A DNA stretch of 64,000 nt, from NCBI RefSeq assembly GCF_003336675.1, contig NZ_QPII01000004.1, forward strand, positions 1 through 64,000, given 5' to 3'. Under the pieces are notes generated by a model that worked only from the letters and a program-made list of their open reading frames with translations, did no database searches and was not told the DNA's origin. This DNA comes from Billgrantia montanilacus (GTDB taxonomy: Bacteria; Pseudomonadota; Gammaproteobacteria; Pseudomonadales; Halomonadaceae). The position numbers were made by a program, and so were the translations under genes. Shown here in pieces: positions 1-9,444 of the stretch; the first letter of the stretch is position 1; each line of letters begins with the position of its first letter.

Positions 1-93
1 ATCAACCACTGGATCCGGTACTACAACGAAGAACGGCCGCATCAGTCTTTGGGCTATGTGGCACCCCGAGCACACCCCGCATTAGTGGCGTAG
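1..93 (+). CDS. IS3-family transposase (OrfB), C-terminal fragment
   Basis: Frame 1 is open from the first base to a TAG at 91-93 and encodes 30 residues that include WIRYYNEERPHQSLGY. The pattern W-x-x-x-Y-N-x-x-R-P-H-x-x-L-G-Y is the conserved end of the DDE integrase domain in IS3-family OrfB proteins. It acts in cut-and-paste/copy transposition of its own element. Only the last part is in view, so activity cannot be judged. Confidence 0.8.
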   Translation: MNHWIRYYNEERPHQSLGYVAPRAHPALVA

Positions 94-115
94 GGTGTGC
101 AGAAACCAGGGGGTC
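1..115 (+). mobile_element. Right end of an IS3-family insertion sequence (partial)
   Basis: The transposase tail ends at 93. It is followed 22 bp later by AACCAGGGGGTCA, ending at 115, whose reverse complement begins TGACCCCCT. Many IS3-family elements have termini starting TGACCCC, so 115 is the likely right boundary. The left end lies outside the window. The element stops 124 bp before the GntR gene and could affect its upstream region. The boundary is inferred from sequence style alone. Confidence 0.6.
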
Positions 116-239
116 ATTACAAGGCTGCACTCTTCACGATACTTCCCCCACGGTGCTTCGTATGCCACGAAAGTCGCGCTGTGGTATCCTGTTACATCTG
201 ATTGTTTCTTGTTTTTTGGCCACTCGAAGGTAAGTCCCC

Positions 240-899
240 ATGGCAGAGACCTGGACTCAGGAAGACCTCTCCCCGATCCGCGACAAGGTGTATGTCTACC
301 TCAAGGACGCGATACTGCGTGGGGAATACAAGGCGGGCGATCGGCTGGTCGAGCGGGTGTTGGCCGAGAAACTCAATATCAGTCGTACCCCCATCCGCGA
401 GGCGCTGTTTCGACTCGAGACCCAGCGGTTCGTGCGAACGGTGCCGCGCAAGGGGGTGGTGGTCAACGAGATCACCCAGGCCGAGATCCTGGAAGTCTTC
501 ATGATCCTGGCTTCCCTCGAGTCACTGGCCGCGCGGCTGGCGGCCCAGAAGGTCAACGACGCCATCATCGCCGAAATCGACCAGCTCATGGCCGAGATGG
601 AGGAGGCGTTGAACAACGGGGGTGGCGACGAGGTCGAGCTCAACGTCAAGTACAACGAGCTGATCGGGCGGGCCTCCGGCAATCCCAAGCTTCACGAGAT
701 GCTGGTCGACCTCAAGGATTACGTGCGCGCCTTCTCAAATCTCAGCAGCGCCTTGCCCGGCCGCACCAAGGCGGCCCTGCGTGAGCACCAGGACGTACTG
801 AGCGCGATCCGCAGTGGAGAAGCAGACTTGGCCGAGAATTTTACCCGCATCCACCTCGAAAAGTCCCGCCAGGCCTATATGAGCCGCTCTCAGGCTTGA
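240..899 (+). CDS. GntR-family (FCD subfamily) transcriptional regulator
   Basis: 219 aa. Residues about 13-78 form a winged helix-turn-helix (DRLVERVLAEKLNISRTPIR is the recognition region). Residues about 90-210 are helical with histidines in the FCD ligand-domain style (EHQDVL, RIHLEK). The family usually represses catabolic operons and is released by a small organic acid. The ATG at 240 follows GAAGGTAAG. The adjacent minus-strand catabolic cluster has an FCD-type palindrome TGGTATACCA at its promoter, and a half-similar TGGTATCCT lies in this gene's own leader (183-190), so local control plus autoregulation is likely. The ligand cannot be read from sequence. Confidence 0.9.
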   Translation: MAETWTQEDLSPIRDKVYVYLKDAILRGEYKAGDRLVERVLAEKLNISRTPIREALFRLETQRFVRTVPRKGVVVNEITQAEILEVFMILASLESLAARLAAQKVNDAIIAEIDQLMAEMEEALNNGGGDEVELNVKYNELIGRASGNPKLHEMLVDLKDYVRAFSNLSSALPGRTKAALREHQDVLSAIRSGEADLAENFTRIHLEKSRQAYMSRSQA

Positions 900-924
900 G
901 ATGGGTGCCGGGCGTTTACACGAC

Positions 925-955
925 AGACCCCGGGCGCCACAGGCGCCCGGGGTCT
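925..955. terminator. Bidirectional terminator between convergent genes
   Basis: A perfect 14-bp stem (925-938 with 942-955, core CCCCGGGCGCC) has a 3-nt loop. It lies between the stop of the GntR gene and the end of the minus-strand DUF1330 gene. The following T-tract is poor (TCGTT), so it may rely on stem strength. Confidence 0.75.
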
Positions 956-1001
956 CGTTCCTCAGGTTGGCTCATCCAGGAGGCCGGCAAGCTCGTCTCC
1001 T

Positions 1002-1292
1002 TCAGACGCCTCCGACAAGCCGAATATCCCTGACCGCGCCATCGCCGAGGGCTTCCAGCGCTGCGGCGTAAGCCTCTCCATCATGCGTCGCACGGGCACT
1101 CTCCAGATCGGGAAACTCGATGATGATGGTGCGGTCCTGTTGGCCGTCCTCATAGGCATAAGCCGCCACATCCCTCGCCAGGAAGATGCCGCCGCCAGCG
1201 GCGATGGCAGGGATTGCCAGCTGTATGTAGCTGGCATACTTCTTCGCATCCGTTATTTCACGATAGCAAGAGACCCAATAGGCTTTACTCAT
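1002..1292 (-). CDS. DUF1330 domain protein
   Basis: 96 aa, the usual size of a stand-alone DUF1330 protein, a ferredoxin-like dimeric alpha/beta barrel fold related to YciI/EthD proteins. It begins MSKAYWVSCYREITD and contains the family-type IIIEFPDLESARA segment around 57-69. The biochemical role of the family is not settled; members often sit in catabolic clusters. It is the last gene of the minus-strand cluster, 64 bp after the aspartate-dehydrogenase-like gene, and ends just before a strong terminator. I infer an accessory role in the same pathway. Confidence 0.8.
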   Translation of the reverse strand: MSKAYWVSCYREITDAKKYASYIQLAIPAIAAGGGIFLARDVAAYAYEDGQQDRTIIIEFPDLESARATHDGEAYAAALEALGDGAVRDIRLVGGV

Positions 1293-1356
1293 CTCTCGAA
1301 CTCCTTGGACAGGGGTATCTGCTCGGTATTGGCCCTGGCGACATGCCGAGCCCCGT

Positions 1357-2160
1357 CTAGCCGATGACGAGCGGCGAGGAGAGGTTCTTCAACGCTCGTG
1401 CCACGCTCATTGCGACGATATACCCGGTCTTGGGGTTGTTCGGGGACGGGGTATTCTGCACCTCGATGCGGACTTCGCCGAATAGCCCCTTGGCCGATAC
1501 CTCATGGATGTTCTTGTCGATGGTGGGGTCGACCAGCACCCGAACCTGGGTGGCCTCGAAGCCTACGCCTGCCAGGCTCAGGGCCGCCGAGACGTTGACG
1601 CTCTCGGGAAAGACCCGCGATGACTCCCGCGCATTGCCTTCGAAGATCACGGTAGGCTTCTCGACCGTATCGAGGTCGACCACTTCCTCGGCGAAGGTGC
1701 CCCGCCACGCCTTCACCGGCTTGCGTGTCGTCAGCGTCACGCTGTCGAGCGGGCCCTGGGCGGCGGCGGCGATGCGATCGAGGCCGGCAATGGCGGCGGA
1801 TGGCACGATGAGGCATCGATTGTGGTGGCTGGCGGTTGCCGTCACGCGATCCAGCAAACCCTGGTCACAGAAGGCGCCCACCGAGACGACCATGAAGTCG
1901 CTGTCATGCGCCAGGGCCTTCTGGGCATAGCGCCTGACCGCCTCATGGCCTGCCGTTTCCACGACGACGTCGTGTCGGCGGGAAAAGAAGTGTTCCTCGC
2001 TGTCGGTGATCTCGCACTCCGCAATGTCGACATCCGCCAGCTTGCCTGCGTCCCGTACCAGGATCGTGGCCAGGGTGCTGTCACCGGCCTTGCCGGCCAG
2101 GATGGCTTCGGCGACATCCCTGCCCGCCGTGCCGTATCCGATGAGTCCAACGCGTTTCAT
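1357..2160 (-). CDS. Aspartate dehydrogenase-like NAD(P)-dependent oxidoreductase
   Basis: 267 aa, matching the L-aspartate dehydrogenase (NadX/AspDH) family in length and layout. The N-terminal Rossmann motif GLIGYGTAG is at 5-13. KNIHEVSAKGLFGEV in the C-terminal half carries the family's catalytic histidine. Family enzymes interconvert L-aspartate with iminoaspartate/oxaloacetate plus ammonia, for NAD synthesis or amino-acid catabolism. Here it follows a ferredoxin gene by 88 bp in a catabolic cluster, which argues for a catabolic reaction, perhaps on an aspartate analogue, rather than NAD biosynthesis. The substrate is inferred from family only. Confidence 0.85.
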   Translation of the reverse strand: MKRVGLIGYGTAGRDVAEAILAGKAGDSTLATILVRDAGKLADVDIAECEITDSEEHFFSRRHDVVVETAGHEAVRRYAQKALAHDSDFMVVSVGAFCDQGLLDRVTATASHHNRCLIVPSAAIAGLDRIAAAAQGPLDSVTLTTRKPVKAWRGTFAEEVVDLDTVEKPTVIFEGNARESSRVFPESVNVSAALSLAGVGFEATQVRVLVDPTIDKNIHEVSAKGLFGEVRIEVQNTPSPNNPKTGYIVAMSVARALKNLSSPLVIG

Positions 2161-2248
2161 AAGACCTCACAATGGTTGTGCTGGGCCGGCCGCTCTGCCT
2201 GCTGTTGCGGTGACAGCTGGTCGGCGCAGGCCGGTGGGGGCGACGCGC

Positions 2249-2587
2249 TCAGGCTTCCGTCTTGGGCCTGATCTGGCCTGCCGTGATGGGCCTGGCCGGC
2301 TTGCTCTCATCCCAGGAAACCTTGACGCTGCCGGTAAGGAACGTCTGGCAGGCCATGCGATAGCCTTGGCTGATCTCTTCGGCGGTGAGCAGCTTCTCCT
2401 CCTTCTTCTTCACGGCATCGGTATTCTCGATGCCCTCCTCGATACGACACTTGCAGGTGCCGCAGAGACCGCCGCCGCACTTGAAGGGGATGCCCCCCTT
2501 CTCGCGCAGCGAGACGCGTAGCAGGTTGGAGTCCTCCGGGGCGGAGATGGTCTTGTTGGCGTTGGTGATGAAGGTGATCTCGAGCAT
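2249..2587 (-). CDS. [2Fe-2S] ferredoxin
   Basis: 112 aa plant/adrenodoxin-type ferredoxin. Cluster ligands fit C37-x4-C42-x2-C45 and C80 (CGGGLCGTC and MACQ). It is cytosolic and carries one electron. It starts 30 bp downstream of the flavoprotein reductase that also carries a [2Fe-2S] domain, so the pair probably forms an electron-transfer chain. The obvious client in the cluster is the diiron oxidase candidate at 5969-6700. The C-terminal 20 residues (PARPITAGQIRPKTEA) extend past the fold. Confidence 0.9.
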   Translation of the reverse strand: MLEITFITNANKTISAPEDSNLLRVSLREKGGIPFKCGGGLCGTCKCRIEEGIENTDAVKKKEEKLLTAEEISQGYRMACQTFLTGSVKVSWDESKPARPITAGQIRPKTEA

Positions 2588-2617
2588 GGTGGCAACCTCT
2601 CTATGGCCGGTGGGGCG

Positions 2618-3634
2618 TCATGCCACGCTGTCGTTGAGTTCATGGGTGAAGTTGAAGCTGTCGGAGAATATCCGCTCCACGCTCAGCCCTCGCTCGGTGA
2701 AGCTGGACTTCGCAGCGGCGATCATCGGCGGTGGGCCGCACAGGTAGGCATCGAACTCACTCAGGTCTGGGTGGTCCTGGCACACGGCCTCGTGGACATA
2801 GCCACGCCGCCCACCCCACTCCCCGTCAGCTTCGGAGAGCACCGGGATATAGCGGAAGTTGGGCAGCGTCCGGGCCCAGTGCTGCAGCAGTTCGTCGAGA
2901 TAGAGATCCTCGGCGCGGCGCACGCCCCAGTAGAGCGTGATGTGCGGCGCCTGGGGCTCATCCTTCAGCGACTCGATGATGCTCTTGACCGGCGCCAGGC
3001 CGGTGCCGCCGGCGACCATCAGCAGGCGGTTCGTGCTCTCGGCGTCGTGCTTGAAGGCCCCGAGGGGCAGCTCGACGTCCAGGGTGTCGCCGGGCTGGTA
3101 ATGGGTGTTGAGGCGCTCGGTGAAATAGCCGCCCGGCACCCGACGGATATGGAAATCGAAGCGGTCGCCGCGTGGCGGCGACGCCATCGAGAAGCTGCGC
3201 GGCGTGCCGTCGTCCAGCATGATGTTGAGATACTGGCCCGGCAGGAAGCGCACCTCGCTGGCGGAGGGGATGCTGAGCACCAGGTGGGTCACATCGTGGC
3301 TGAGCTTCTCCAGGCTGACGATGGTGGCCTCATGGTAGTCGGGCGGAATGTAGCCCGCCGGAAACACGTCCGCGCTGATGGTCAGGTCGCTCTGGGCGAT
3401 CGCCTGGCAGGCCAGGGCGTAGCCTTCCTGCTCCTCTTCCTCGGAGAGCCCCATGGGCATCTCCTCGTAGGCGACCTGGCCCTCCAGCAGCTTGATCCGG
3501 CAGGCGCCGCAGCCACCGAAACGACAGTCGTGCACGAGGGGGAAGCCCGCCCGCTCGGCCGCGTCGAGCAGCGGCTCGCCCGGCTGGACGTCGAAGGTCT
3601 CGGCGGTATTGGCAAGGGTGATACGGTATGTCAT
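2618..3634 (-). CDS. [2Fe-2S]/FAD oxidoreductase (ferredoxin-NAD(P)H reductase type)
   Basis: 338 aa from the ATG at 3634, preceded by CCAGGAG at good spacing; the longer frame to 3712 lacks such a site. Residues 1-90 are a ferredoxin domain (C37, C42, C45, C76). Residues about 100-200 bind FAD (RSFSMASPP from 146). The C-terminal part binds NAD(P)H (GGTGLAP 209-215, CGPPPM near the end). The architecture is that of BenC/AscD-like reductases serving oxygenases. Its own promoter region lies in the 266-bp gap upstream. It likely passes NAD(P)H electrons to the neighbouring ferredoxin and oxidase. Confidence 0.9.
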   Translation of the reverse strand: MTYRITLANTAETFDVQPGEPLLDAAERAGFPLVHDCRFGGCGACRIKLLEGQVAYEEMPMGLSEEEEQEGYALACQAIAQSDLTISADVFPAGYIPPDYHEATIVSLEKLSHDVTHLVLSIPSASEVRFLPGQYLNIMLDDGTPRSFSMASPPRGDRFDFHIRRVPGGYFTERLNTHYQPGDTLDVELPLGAFKHDAESTNRLLMVAGGTGLAPVKSIIESLKDEPQAPHITLYWGVRRAEDLYLDELLQHWARTLPNFRYIPVLSEADGEWGGRRGYVHEAVCQDHPDLSEFDAYLCGPPPMIAAAKSSFTERGLSVERIFSDSFNFTHELNDSVA

Positions 3635-3900
3635 AGCAGCCTCCTGGCGGCTTTGCCCGAAAACTGGCTGCGCTTGGCCATACGGCGTTAAAAATTGACT
3701 CAAAGTACTCATTTACACTGCGTAAACTCCGTCTTCTCGCCAATTTTTGCCTTGTCTGACCTTCGCTCGCCGACTTTTCAGACAATGCCTGGCGCGCACC
3801 CATGGCATTGGCATGCCCTTGTCGTTGTGGGGTGTCGGCACCTGGCTTGTCGTTATCCTGCGCCGGCAGAATCACTGGACCCTGCCGGCGGAGTCGGGGA
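3635..3900 (-). promoter_or_regulatory. Intergenic gap with inverted repeat TTTAC-N5-GTAAA; possible internal promoter
   Basis: This 266-bp gap inside the cluster is much longer than the others (24-103 bp). It is locally A+T-rich around 3688-3765 and holds the inverted repeat TTTACACTGCGTAAA at 3712-3726, upstream of the reductase start. This suggests that the reductase, ferredoxin, aspartate-dehydrogenase and DUF1330 genes can be transcribed separately. I could not fix convincing -35/-10 boxes. Confidence 0.35.
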
Positions 3901-4380
3901 TTACTTCTTGATGTCGGCTTCGACCATCACTTCATGGCCGGCGCCGCTCAGGTGCTCCTGCAGGGCCTGCAGTGCGGCAAGGCCGGCCTTGGTGTCCTGC
4001 TCGCCGTTGCCGCCGCTGAGGCCCACGCCGCCGACGACTTCGCCATCGACAACGATCGGGAAGCCGCCGACGAAGACGGCAAACTTGCCTTCGAAGCTCC
4101 ACTGGATGCCGAAGGCCTCGTTGCCGGGCAAGGCGGGGCCGTTGGGGGCCGTATTGAACAGGTGCGTGGAACGCTTGTGGCCTGCCGCCGTGAAGGCCTT
4201 GTTCCAGGCGATCTGCGGGCCGGTAATACGGGCGCCGTTCATGCGCTCCAGCGCCAGCGGATAGCCGCCGTCATCGACGATGCAGATGGTCTCGAGGACA
4301 TTGATCTCCTCGGATTTCCGCTTGGCCGCTTCGACCATCAACTTGGCTTCTTCGAGTTCGAGACGAAATACCGTTTTCAT
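3901..4380 (-). CDS. GlcG/HbpS heme-binding-family protein
   Basis: 159 aa, typical for the GlcG/HbpS (DUF336) family: an N-terminal helix, then GGYPLALERMNGARI (about 39-53) and the glycine-rich GEVVGGVGLSGG near 113-124. HbpS senses heme and redox in Streptomyces. GlcG-like proteins accompany glycolate and many catabolic operons, but their reaction is unknown. No signal peptide is visible, so it is probably cytosolic. It lies 30 bp after the aldehyde dehydrogenase gene and is likely co-transcribed. A role in handling oxidised intermediates is inference. Confidence 0.85.
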   Translation of the reverse strand: MKTVFRLELEEAKLMVEAAKRKSEEINVLETICIVDDGGYPLALERMNGARITGPQIAWNKAFTAAGHKRSTHLFNTAPNGPALPGNEAFGIQWSFEGKFAVFVGGFPIVVDGEVVGGVGLSGGNGEQDTKAGLAALQALQEHLSGAGHEVMVEADIKK

Positions 4381-4410
4381 GGAATCACCTAATCAGTAAC
4401 GTTGCCGGGT

Positions 4411-5865
<1,455 letters not shown>

Positions 5866-5968
5866 GAAGCTCACCTCGTGTGGTCGTTGGCGCTTTCTGT
5901 CCTGGGCCGATGCCCGCCGGCCTGAACCGGCAGGCATCGTGCGTAGATACGAACCGAGTCGGGTGGTA

Positions 5969-6700
5969 TCAGGCCGCCAGGTCGAGCTCGGTGAGGGGCA
6001 GGTCGTCGGCTACATAGTCGTAGTAGAGCGCGGTGGTGTAGAGCAGACGCATCTGGGCGCCGATCTCGCAGATCTTCAGGCAGCGCTGCTGCAGCTCGAC
6101 GGTATCGGCGTGCTCGAGCACGATCTGGTAGCCACGCTCGCCGTGGATCTCGTCGGAGACGATATGCAGGTCGAAGAACTCGACCTCTTCATCGGTGAAG
6201 CCGTACTTGTCGCGCAGGGTCGGGGTCTGCTTGCGATAGATGGAGGGCACCTGGGACTCCAGGCCCACCACCAGGCCGGCAACGGCCACCACCGGGTGCT
6301 CGCGCATGGCGACGGCGTAGCACCAGCTCTGCAGCCCGCGAGTGGTGGGCGACATGTTGTCGGGGTTCTCGACGCGCTCGCGGGTGGTGCCGCAGGCCTC
6401 GGCGAAGCGGATCAGCAGGTCGGTATGACGGTCGCCGCCGAGCTCCTCCTCGTACATGTTCTGCAGCAGGAAGTCCTTGGCCTCGGTGTAGTTCTCCGGG
6501 GTATTGGCGTAGATGTAGGCCAGGTAGTCGGCGAAGGGGCCGACGTAGTGATAGTGGTTCTCGGCCCACTTGGCGAGGTGGGCGCGGCTCAGCTTGCCAC
6601 TGGCCCATGCCACGCTGAACGGTGCCTTGTTGGCGCTCTTGCCCTTGATGGCATCTTCGAGGGCGGTGCGGAATTCGTCACGATTCATCAGTTCGGCCAT
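5969..6700 (-). CDS. Heme-oxygenase-like diiron oxidase (HDO/PqqC/CADD-like) candidate
   Basis: 243 aa all-helical protein of the PqqC/TenA/CADD fold. The six metal ligands of HDO enzymes are all present with CADD-type spacing: E85 and H92 (E-x6-H), E148 in GLESQVP, and H179, D183, H186 (H-x3-D-x2-H). PqqC and TenA lack this set, so an O2-activating diiron site is likely. Known HDOs cleave or oxidise fatty acids, lysine or aromatic amines. The start at 6700 follows CCAGGAG. It leads a cluster containing a reductase and ferredoxin that could supply electrons, and an aldehyde dehydrogenase. The substrate is unknown. Confidence 0.8.
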   Translation of the reverse strand: MAELMNRDEFRTALEDAIKGKSANKAPFSVAWASGKLSRAHLAKWAENHYHYVGPFADYLAYIYANTPENYTEAKDFLLQNMYEEELGGDRHTDLLIRFAEACGTTRERVENPDNMSPTTRGLQSWCYAVAMREHPVVAVAGLVVGLESQVPSIYRKQTPTLRDKYGFTDEEVEFFDLHIVSDEIHGERGYQIVLEHADTVELQQRCLKICEIGAQMRLLYTTALYYDYVADDLPLTELDLAA

Positions 6701-6832
6701 GGGGATATCTCCTGGTTGCCTGGGGCTTGGCTGCTGGGGCAGTCAATGGCCCGTCTTGTTGGTATGCCTACGGGAGTCAGGGAAGGGCAGAGGTCGTTGG
6801 CGTTGTGGACGTCTTGCTTCCCTTTTGGCTCA

Positions 6833-6886
6833 TGGTATACCAAAAGCCATGTGGCAAGACTAATTTCACCCCTTCGATGCTGTCAA
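6833..6886 (-). promoter_or_regulatory. Promoter and GntR-type operator of the HDO cluster
   Basis: On the minus strand a perfect -35 TTGACA (6881-6886) is followed after 18 bp by TAGTCT (6857-6862, weak -10). About 15 bp further is the perfect palindrome TGGTATACCA (6833-6842), inside a longer CTTTTGG...CCAAAAG inverted repeat. TNGTNNNACNA is the usual FCD-GntR operator pattern. A repressor bound just past the start site would block transcription. The nearby GntR gene at 240-899 is the obvious candidate. Confidence 0.6.
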
Positions 6887-7089
6887 GGGTTTTTCTGATC
6901 TGGGTCAAATTTCCAAGGGTTCGGGTTGTCGGCATGGTCGCGAAGGGTCGCAGAAAATGCCATCTCGTGCGGGATGTGGGCGGGATAGTGGGCGGGTTGG
7001 AAGAGGGAGTGCGGACGATGGCAGGCCTCGTCGTCCGAAAGGGAAAGGGGTGGAGGCAGGCGGCGGGCACGGCCAGTATTGAATCTATA

Positions 7090-7099
7090 TGGTATACCG
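7090..7099. promoter_or_regulatory. Second TGGTATACC operator-like site
   Basis: TGGTATACCG matches 9 of 10 bases of the palindrome at 6833-6842. It lies 390 bp upstream of the HDO start and just past the end of the gamma-glutamyltransferase gene. The remainder of the 422-bp gap 6701-7122 shows no gene. Two spaced sites would allow repression by looping, but this is inference. Confidence 0.4.
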
Positions 7100-7122
7100 T
7101 GCCGCCGCTTCCTGCGGAGCTA

Positions 7123-8730
7123 CTACCAGGTCAGGACGGCGCCATCGGTACGCGGCTCGGTGCCGCCGCACAGCACGCCACTGTCGCCGTCGCGCAGGAT
7201 GACCTGGCCGCGGCCGAAACTCAGGGTGTCGGCCATCTTGACGATATCGTGGCCGCGTCGTGCCAGCGCCTGGGCGAGGTGGTCGGGGAAGTGCGGCTCG
7301 ACTTCTACCGTCCTGCCCCTGGTCCACTTCCAGCGCGGCATGTCCAGCGCCGCCTGAGGATTGAGATGATCATCGAGCATGGCGGTGATCACCTGCACGT
7401 GGCCCTGAGGCTGCATGTAACCACCCATCACGCCGAACGGCCCCACCGCCTGACCATTTCTGGTGATGAAGCCGGGAATGATGGTGTGGTAGGTGCGCTT
7501 GCCGGGCGCCAGGGCATTGGGGTGCGCCGGGTCCAGGGAAAACCCCCAGCCGCGGTTCTGCAGGCTGATGCCGGTGCCAGGCACCACGATACCCGAGCCG
7601 AAGCCCATGTAGTTGCTCTGGATGAAGGAGACCATGTTGCCGTCGCCATCGGCGGTGGCCAGGTAGACGGTGCCGCCCTTGGTCGGGTTGCCGTGCTTCG
7701 GGTCGAGCGCCTGTTTGCCGATCAGCCCGGCGCGCTCGGCGAGATAGTCGTCGGCCAGCAGTTGCTCCACGCTCGGGCCCATGGCCTCGCGTTCGGTGAG
7801 GTAGCGCAGGCCGTCGACGTAGCCCAGCTTGGTGGCTTCGATGCGGCGATGCAGGGTCTCCACCGGGTCACGACCCTCCTCGCCCATGCGTTCCAGCATG
7901 CCCAGCGCCTGCAGGGCGATCAGTCCACTGCCGTTGGGCGGTATCTCCCAGATGTCATGGCCGCGGTAGCGGGTGCTGATCGGCTCGACCCACTCCGGCT
8001 GGTAGGCCGCCAGGTCCTCCTTGTGCAGCAGGCCGCCGTGCTCGCGGAAGAAGGCGTCGATCTTGTCGGCCAGCGCCCCTTCATAGAAGGCGCGCCCCTT
8101 GGTCTCGGCGATCGCCCGCAGCGTGCTGGCGTGGCCCGGGGAGGCCCAGCGCTCGCCGGGGCGCGGAGCACGCCCCTCCGGGGCGAAGGTCTCGAACCAG
8201 GGCTTCAGGGCGGGGTCATCGTGGCGACTATAGATGTCATGGGCCTCCTCCCACATCTGGTTGACGATCGGCGAGACCGGGTAGCCCTCTTCCGCCAGGG
8301 CGATGGCCGGGGCCAGCAGATCGGCGAAGGGCAGCTTGCCGAAGCGCTCGGAGAGGGCCGCCCAGGATGCTGGCGCCCCCGGCACGGTGACCGGCAGCAC
8401 GCCATACTCGGGAATCCGCTCATCGCCGAGAGCCTTCATCGCCTCGATGGTGGCCGCCTGGGGGGCCGGACCGCTGGCGTTCAGGCCGTGCAGCTTCCCT
8501 TCCATCCATACGATGGCGAAGGCGTCGCTGCCGAGGCCGTTGGAGGTGGGTTCCACTACGGTCAGCGCCGCGGCGGCGGCGATGGCGGCGTCCACCGCAT
8601 TGCCGCCCTGCTGGAGGATCTGCATACCGGCCTGGGCCCCCAGGGGCTGTGAGGTGGCGACCATTCCCCGGCTGCCGAAGGTGGCCATGCGCCGCGAAGG
8701 GCTCGGATAGAAACGCGCGTCGTGCTGCAT
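7123..8730 (-). CDS. Gamma-glutamyltransferase family protein
   Basis: 535 aa, a normal length for the Ntn-hydrolase gamma-glutamyltranspeptidase family. These enzymes self-cleave before a threonine and then transfer or hydrolyse gamma-glutamyl groups. The likely nucleophile is T354 in TKGGTVYL, followed by the small-subunit segment with FGSG and MGGYMQPQGH. The N-terminus (MQHDARFYPSPSRR) has no signal peptide, as in YwrD-like cytoplasmic members, unlike periplasmic Ggt. It is on the same strand as the HDO cluster but separated by the 422-bp promoter region, so it is a separate unit. The substrate may be a gamma-glutamylated amine. Confidence 0.9.
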   Translation of the reverse strand: MQHDARFYPSPSRRMATFGSRGMVATSQPLGAQAGMQILQQGGNAVDAAIAAAAALTVVEPTSNGLGSDAFAIVWMEGKLHGLNASGPAPQAATIEAMKALGDERIPEYGVLPVTVPGAPASWAALSERFGKLPFADLLAPAIALAEEGYPVSPIVNQMWEEAHDIYSRHDDPALKPWFETFAPEGRAPRPGERWASPGHASTLRAIAETKGRAFYEGALADKIDAFFREHGGLLHKEDLAAYQPEWVEPISTRYRGHDIWEIPPNGSGLIALQALGMLERMGEEGRDPVETLHRRIEATKLGYVDGLRYLTEREAMGPSVEQLLADDYLAERAGLIGKQALDPKHGNPTKGGTVYLATADGDGNMVSFIQSNYMGFGSGIVVPGTGISLQNRGWGFSLDPAHPNALAPGKRTYHTIIPGFITRNGQAVGPFGVMGGYMQPQGHVQVITAMLDDHLNPQAALDMPRWKWTRGRTVEVEPHFPDHLAQALARRGHDIVKMADTLSFGRGQVILRDGDSGVLCGGTEPRTDGAVLTW

Positions 8731-8907
8731 TGAGGAGGCTCCTTTACGGCTCGGACCCGCCGATGGTGGCGGAGGTATGGGTCAGTTTCGTACGCGTCAT
8801 GCTGGAACACCTTTCTATTGTTGGTGGTGTGGTAGCTGCCGCTCGCGCCGGGCGAGGCAACAACGGGGTGAGCGCGAGCTCCCGCTTCGGGGTTGTTGTC
8901 GGGTGTG

Positions 8908-9444
8908 TCAACTGAGGAAGAGGCCTCCGTAGACGAGTGCAGCCAGGACCACGAAGGCCGGGTGAGTCCGGAAGTGCAGCAGGGCGATGGCGGAAGCCAC
9001 GCCGATGAGGACGGTGTGCAGCAGGCCCGCGCTGTTGAGGCCCTCGCTGAAGAAGCTCCAGGTCAGCCAGGCCATCATCATCGCGATCACCGGCCGTACC
9101 CACTGGCTCATGCGCTTGACGCGGGGGGAGTCGCGGTGACGATAAAGCAGCCCCAGGGCGCCCAGCATCAGCAGCAGCGAAGGCACCACCGTGGCGAATA
9201 TCGCGACCAGGGCGCCGCCGATACCCGCCACGTCATAGCCCACATAGCCGGCCATCTTGGTGGCGATGGGGCTTGGCAGGGCATTGCCCAGCGCCAGGGT
9301 CTCGGCAAACTCCTGAGGACTCATCCAGCCGTAGCGGCCGACCACCTCCGCTTCGATCAGCGGGATGATCGCCGGCCCGCCGCCGTAGCCGATGATGTTA
9401 GGGATAAAGAAGGCCAGGAACAGCTCCCAATAGACCAGCATCAC
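8908..9444 (-). CDS. Short-chain chromate transporter (CHR family), second half
   Basis: 178 aa hydrophobic protein with about six membrane segments. It shows the CHR-domain signature near the start (FFIPNIIGYGGGPAIIPLIE) and FAETLALGNALPSPIATKMAGYVGY. Short CHR proteins carry one domain and work as heteromeric pairs. Its start overlaps the stop of the upstream partner by 4 nt (ATGA, 9441-9444), showing translational coupling. The family exports chromate in exchange or by proton-motive force; related members may move other oxyanions. The substrate is inferred from family. Confidence 0.9.
   Translation of the reverse strand: MMLVYWELFLAFFIPNIIGYGGGPAIIPLIEAEVVGRYGWMSPQEFAETLALGNALPSPIATKMAGYVGYDVAGIGGALVAIFATVVPSLLLMLGALGLLYRHRDSPRVKRMSQWVRPVIAMMMAWLTWSFFSEGLNSAGLLHTVLIGVASAIALLHFRTHPAFVVLAALVYGGLFLS

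Noticed and set aside
8744..8800. 18-aa leader ORF upstream of the gamma-glutamyltransferase
   Set aside because: It has AGGTGT before the ATG and ends near the gene start, but it lies inside a longer shadow frame and encodes nothing recognisable.
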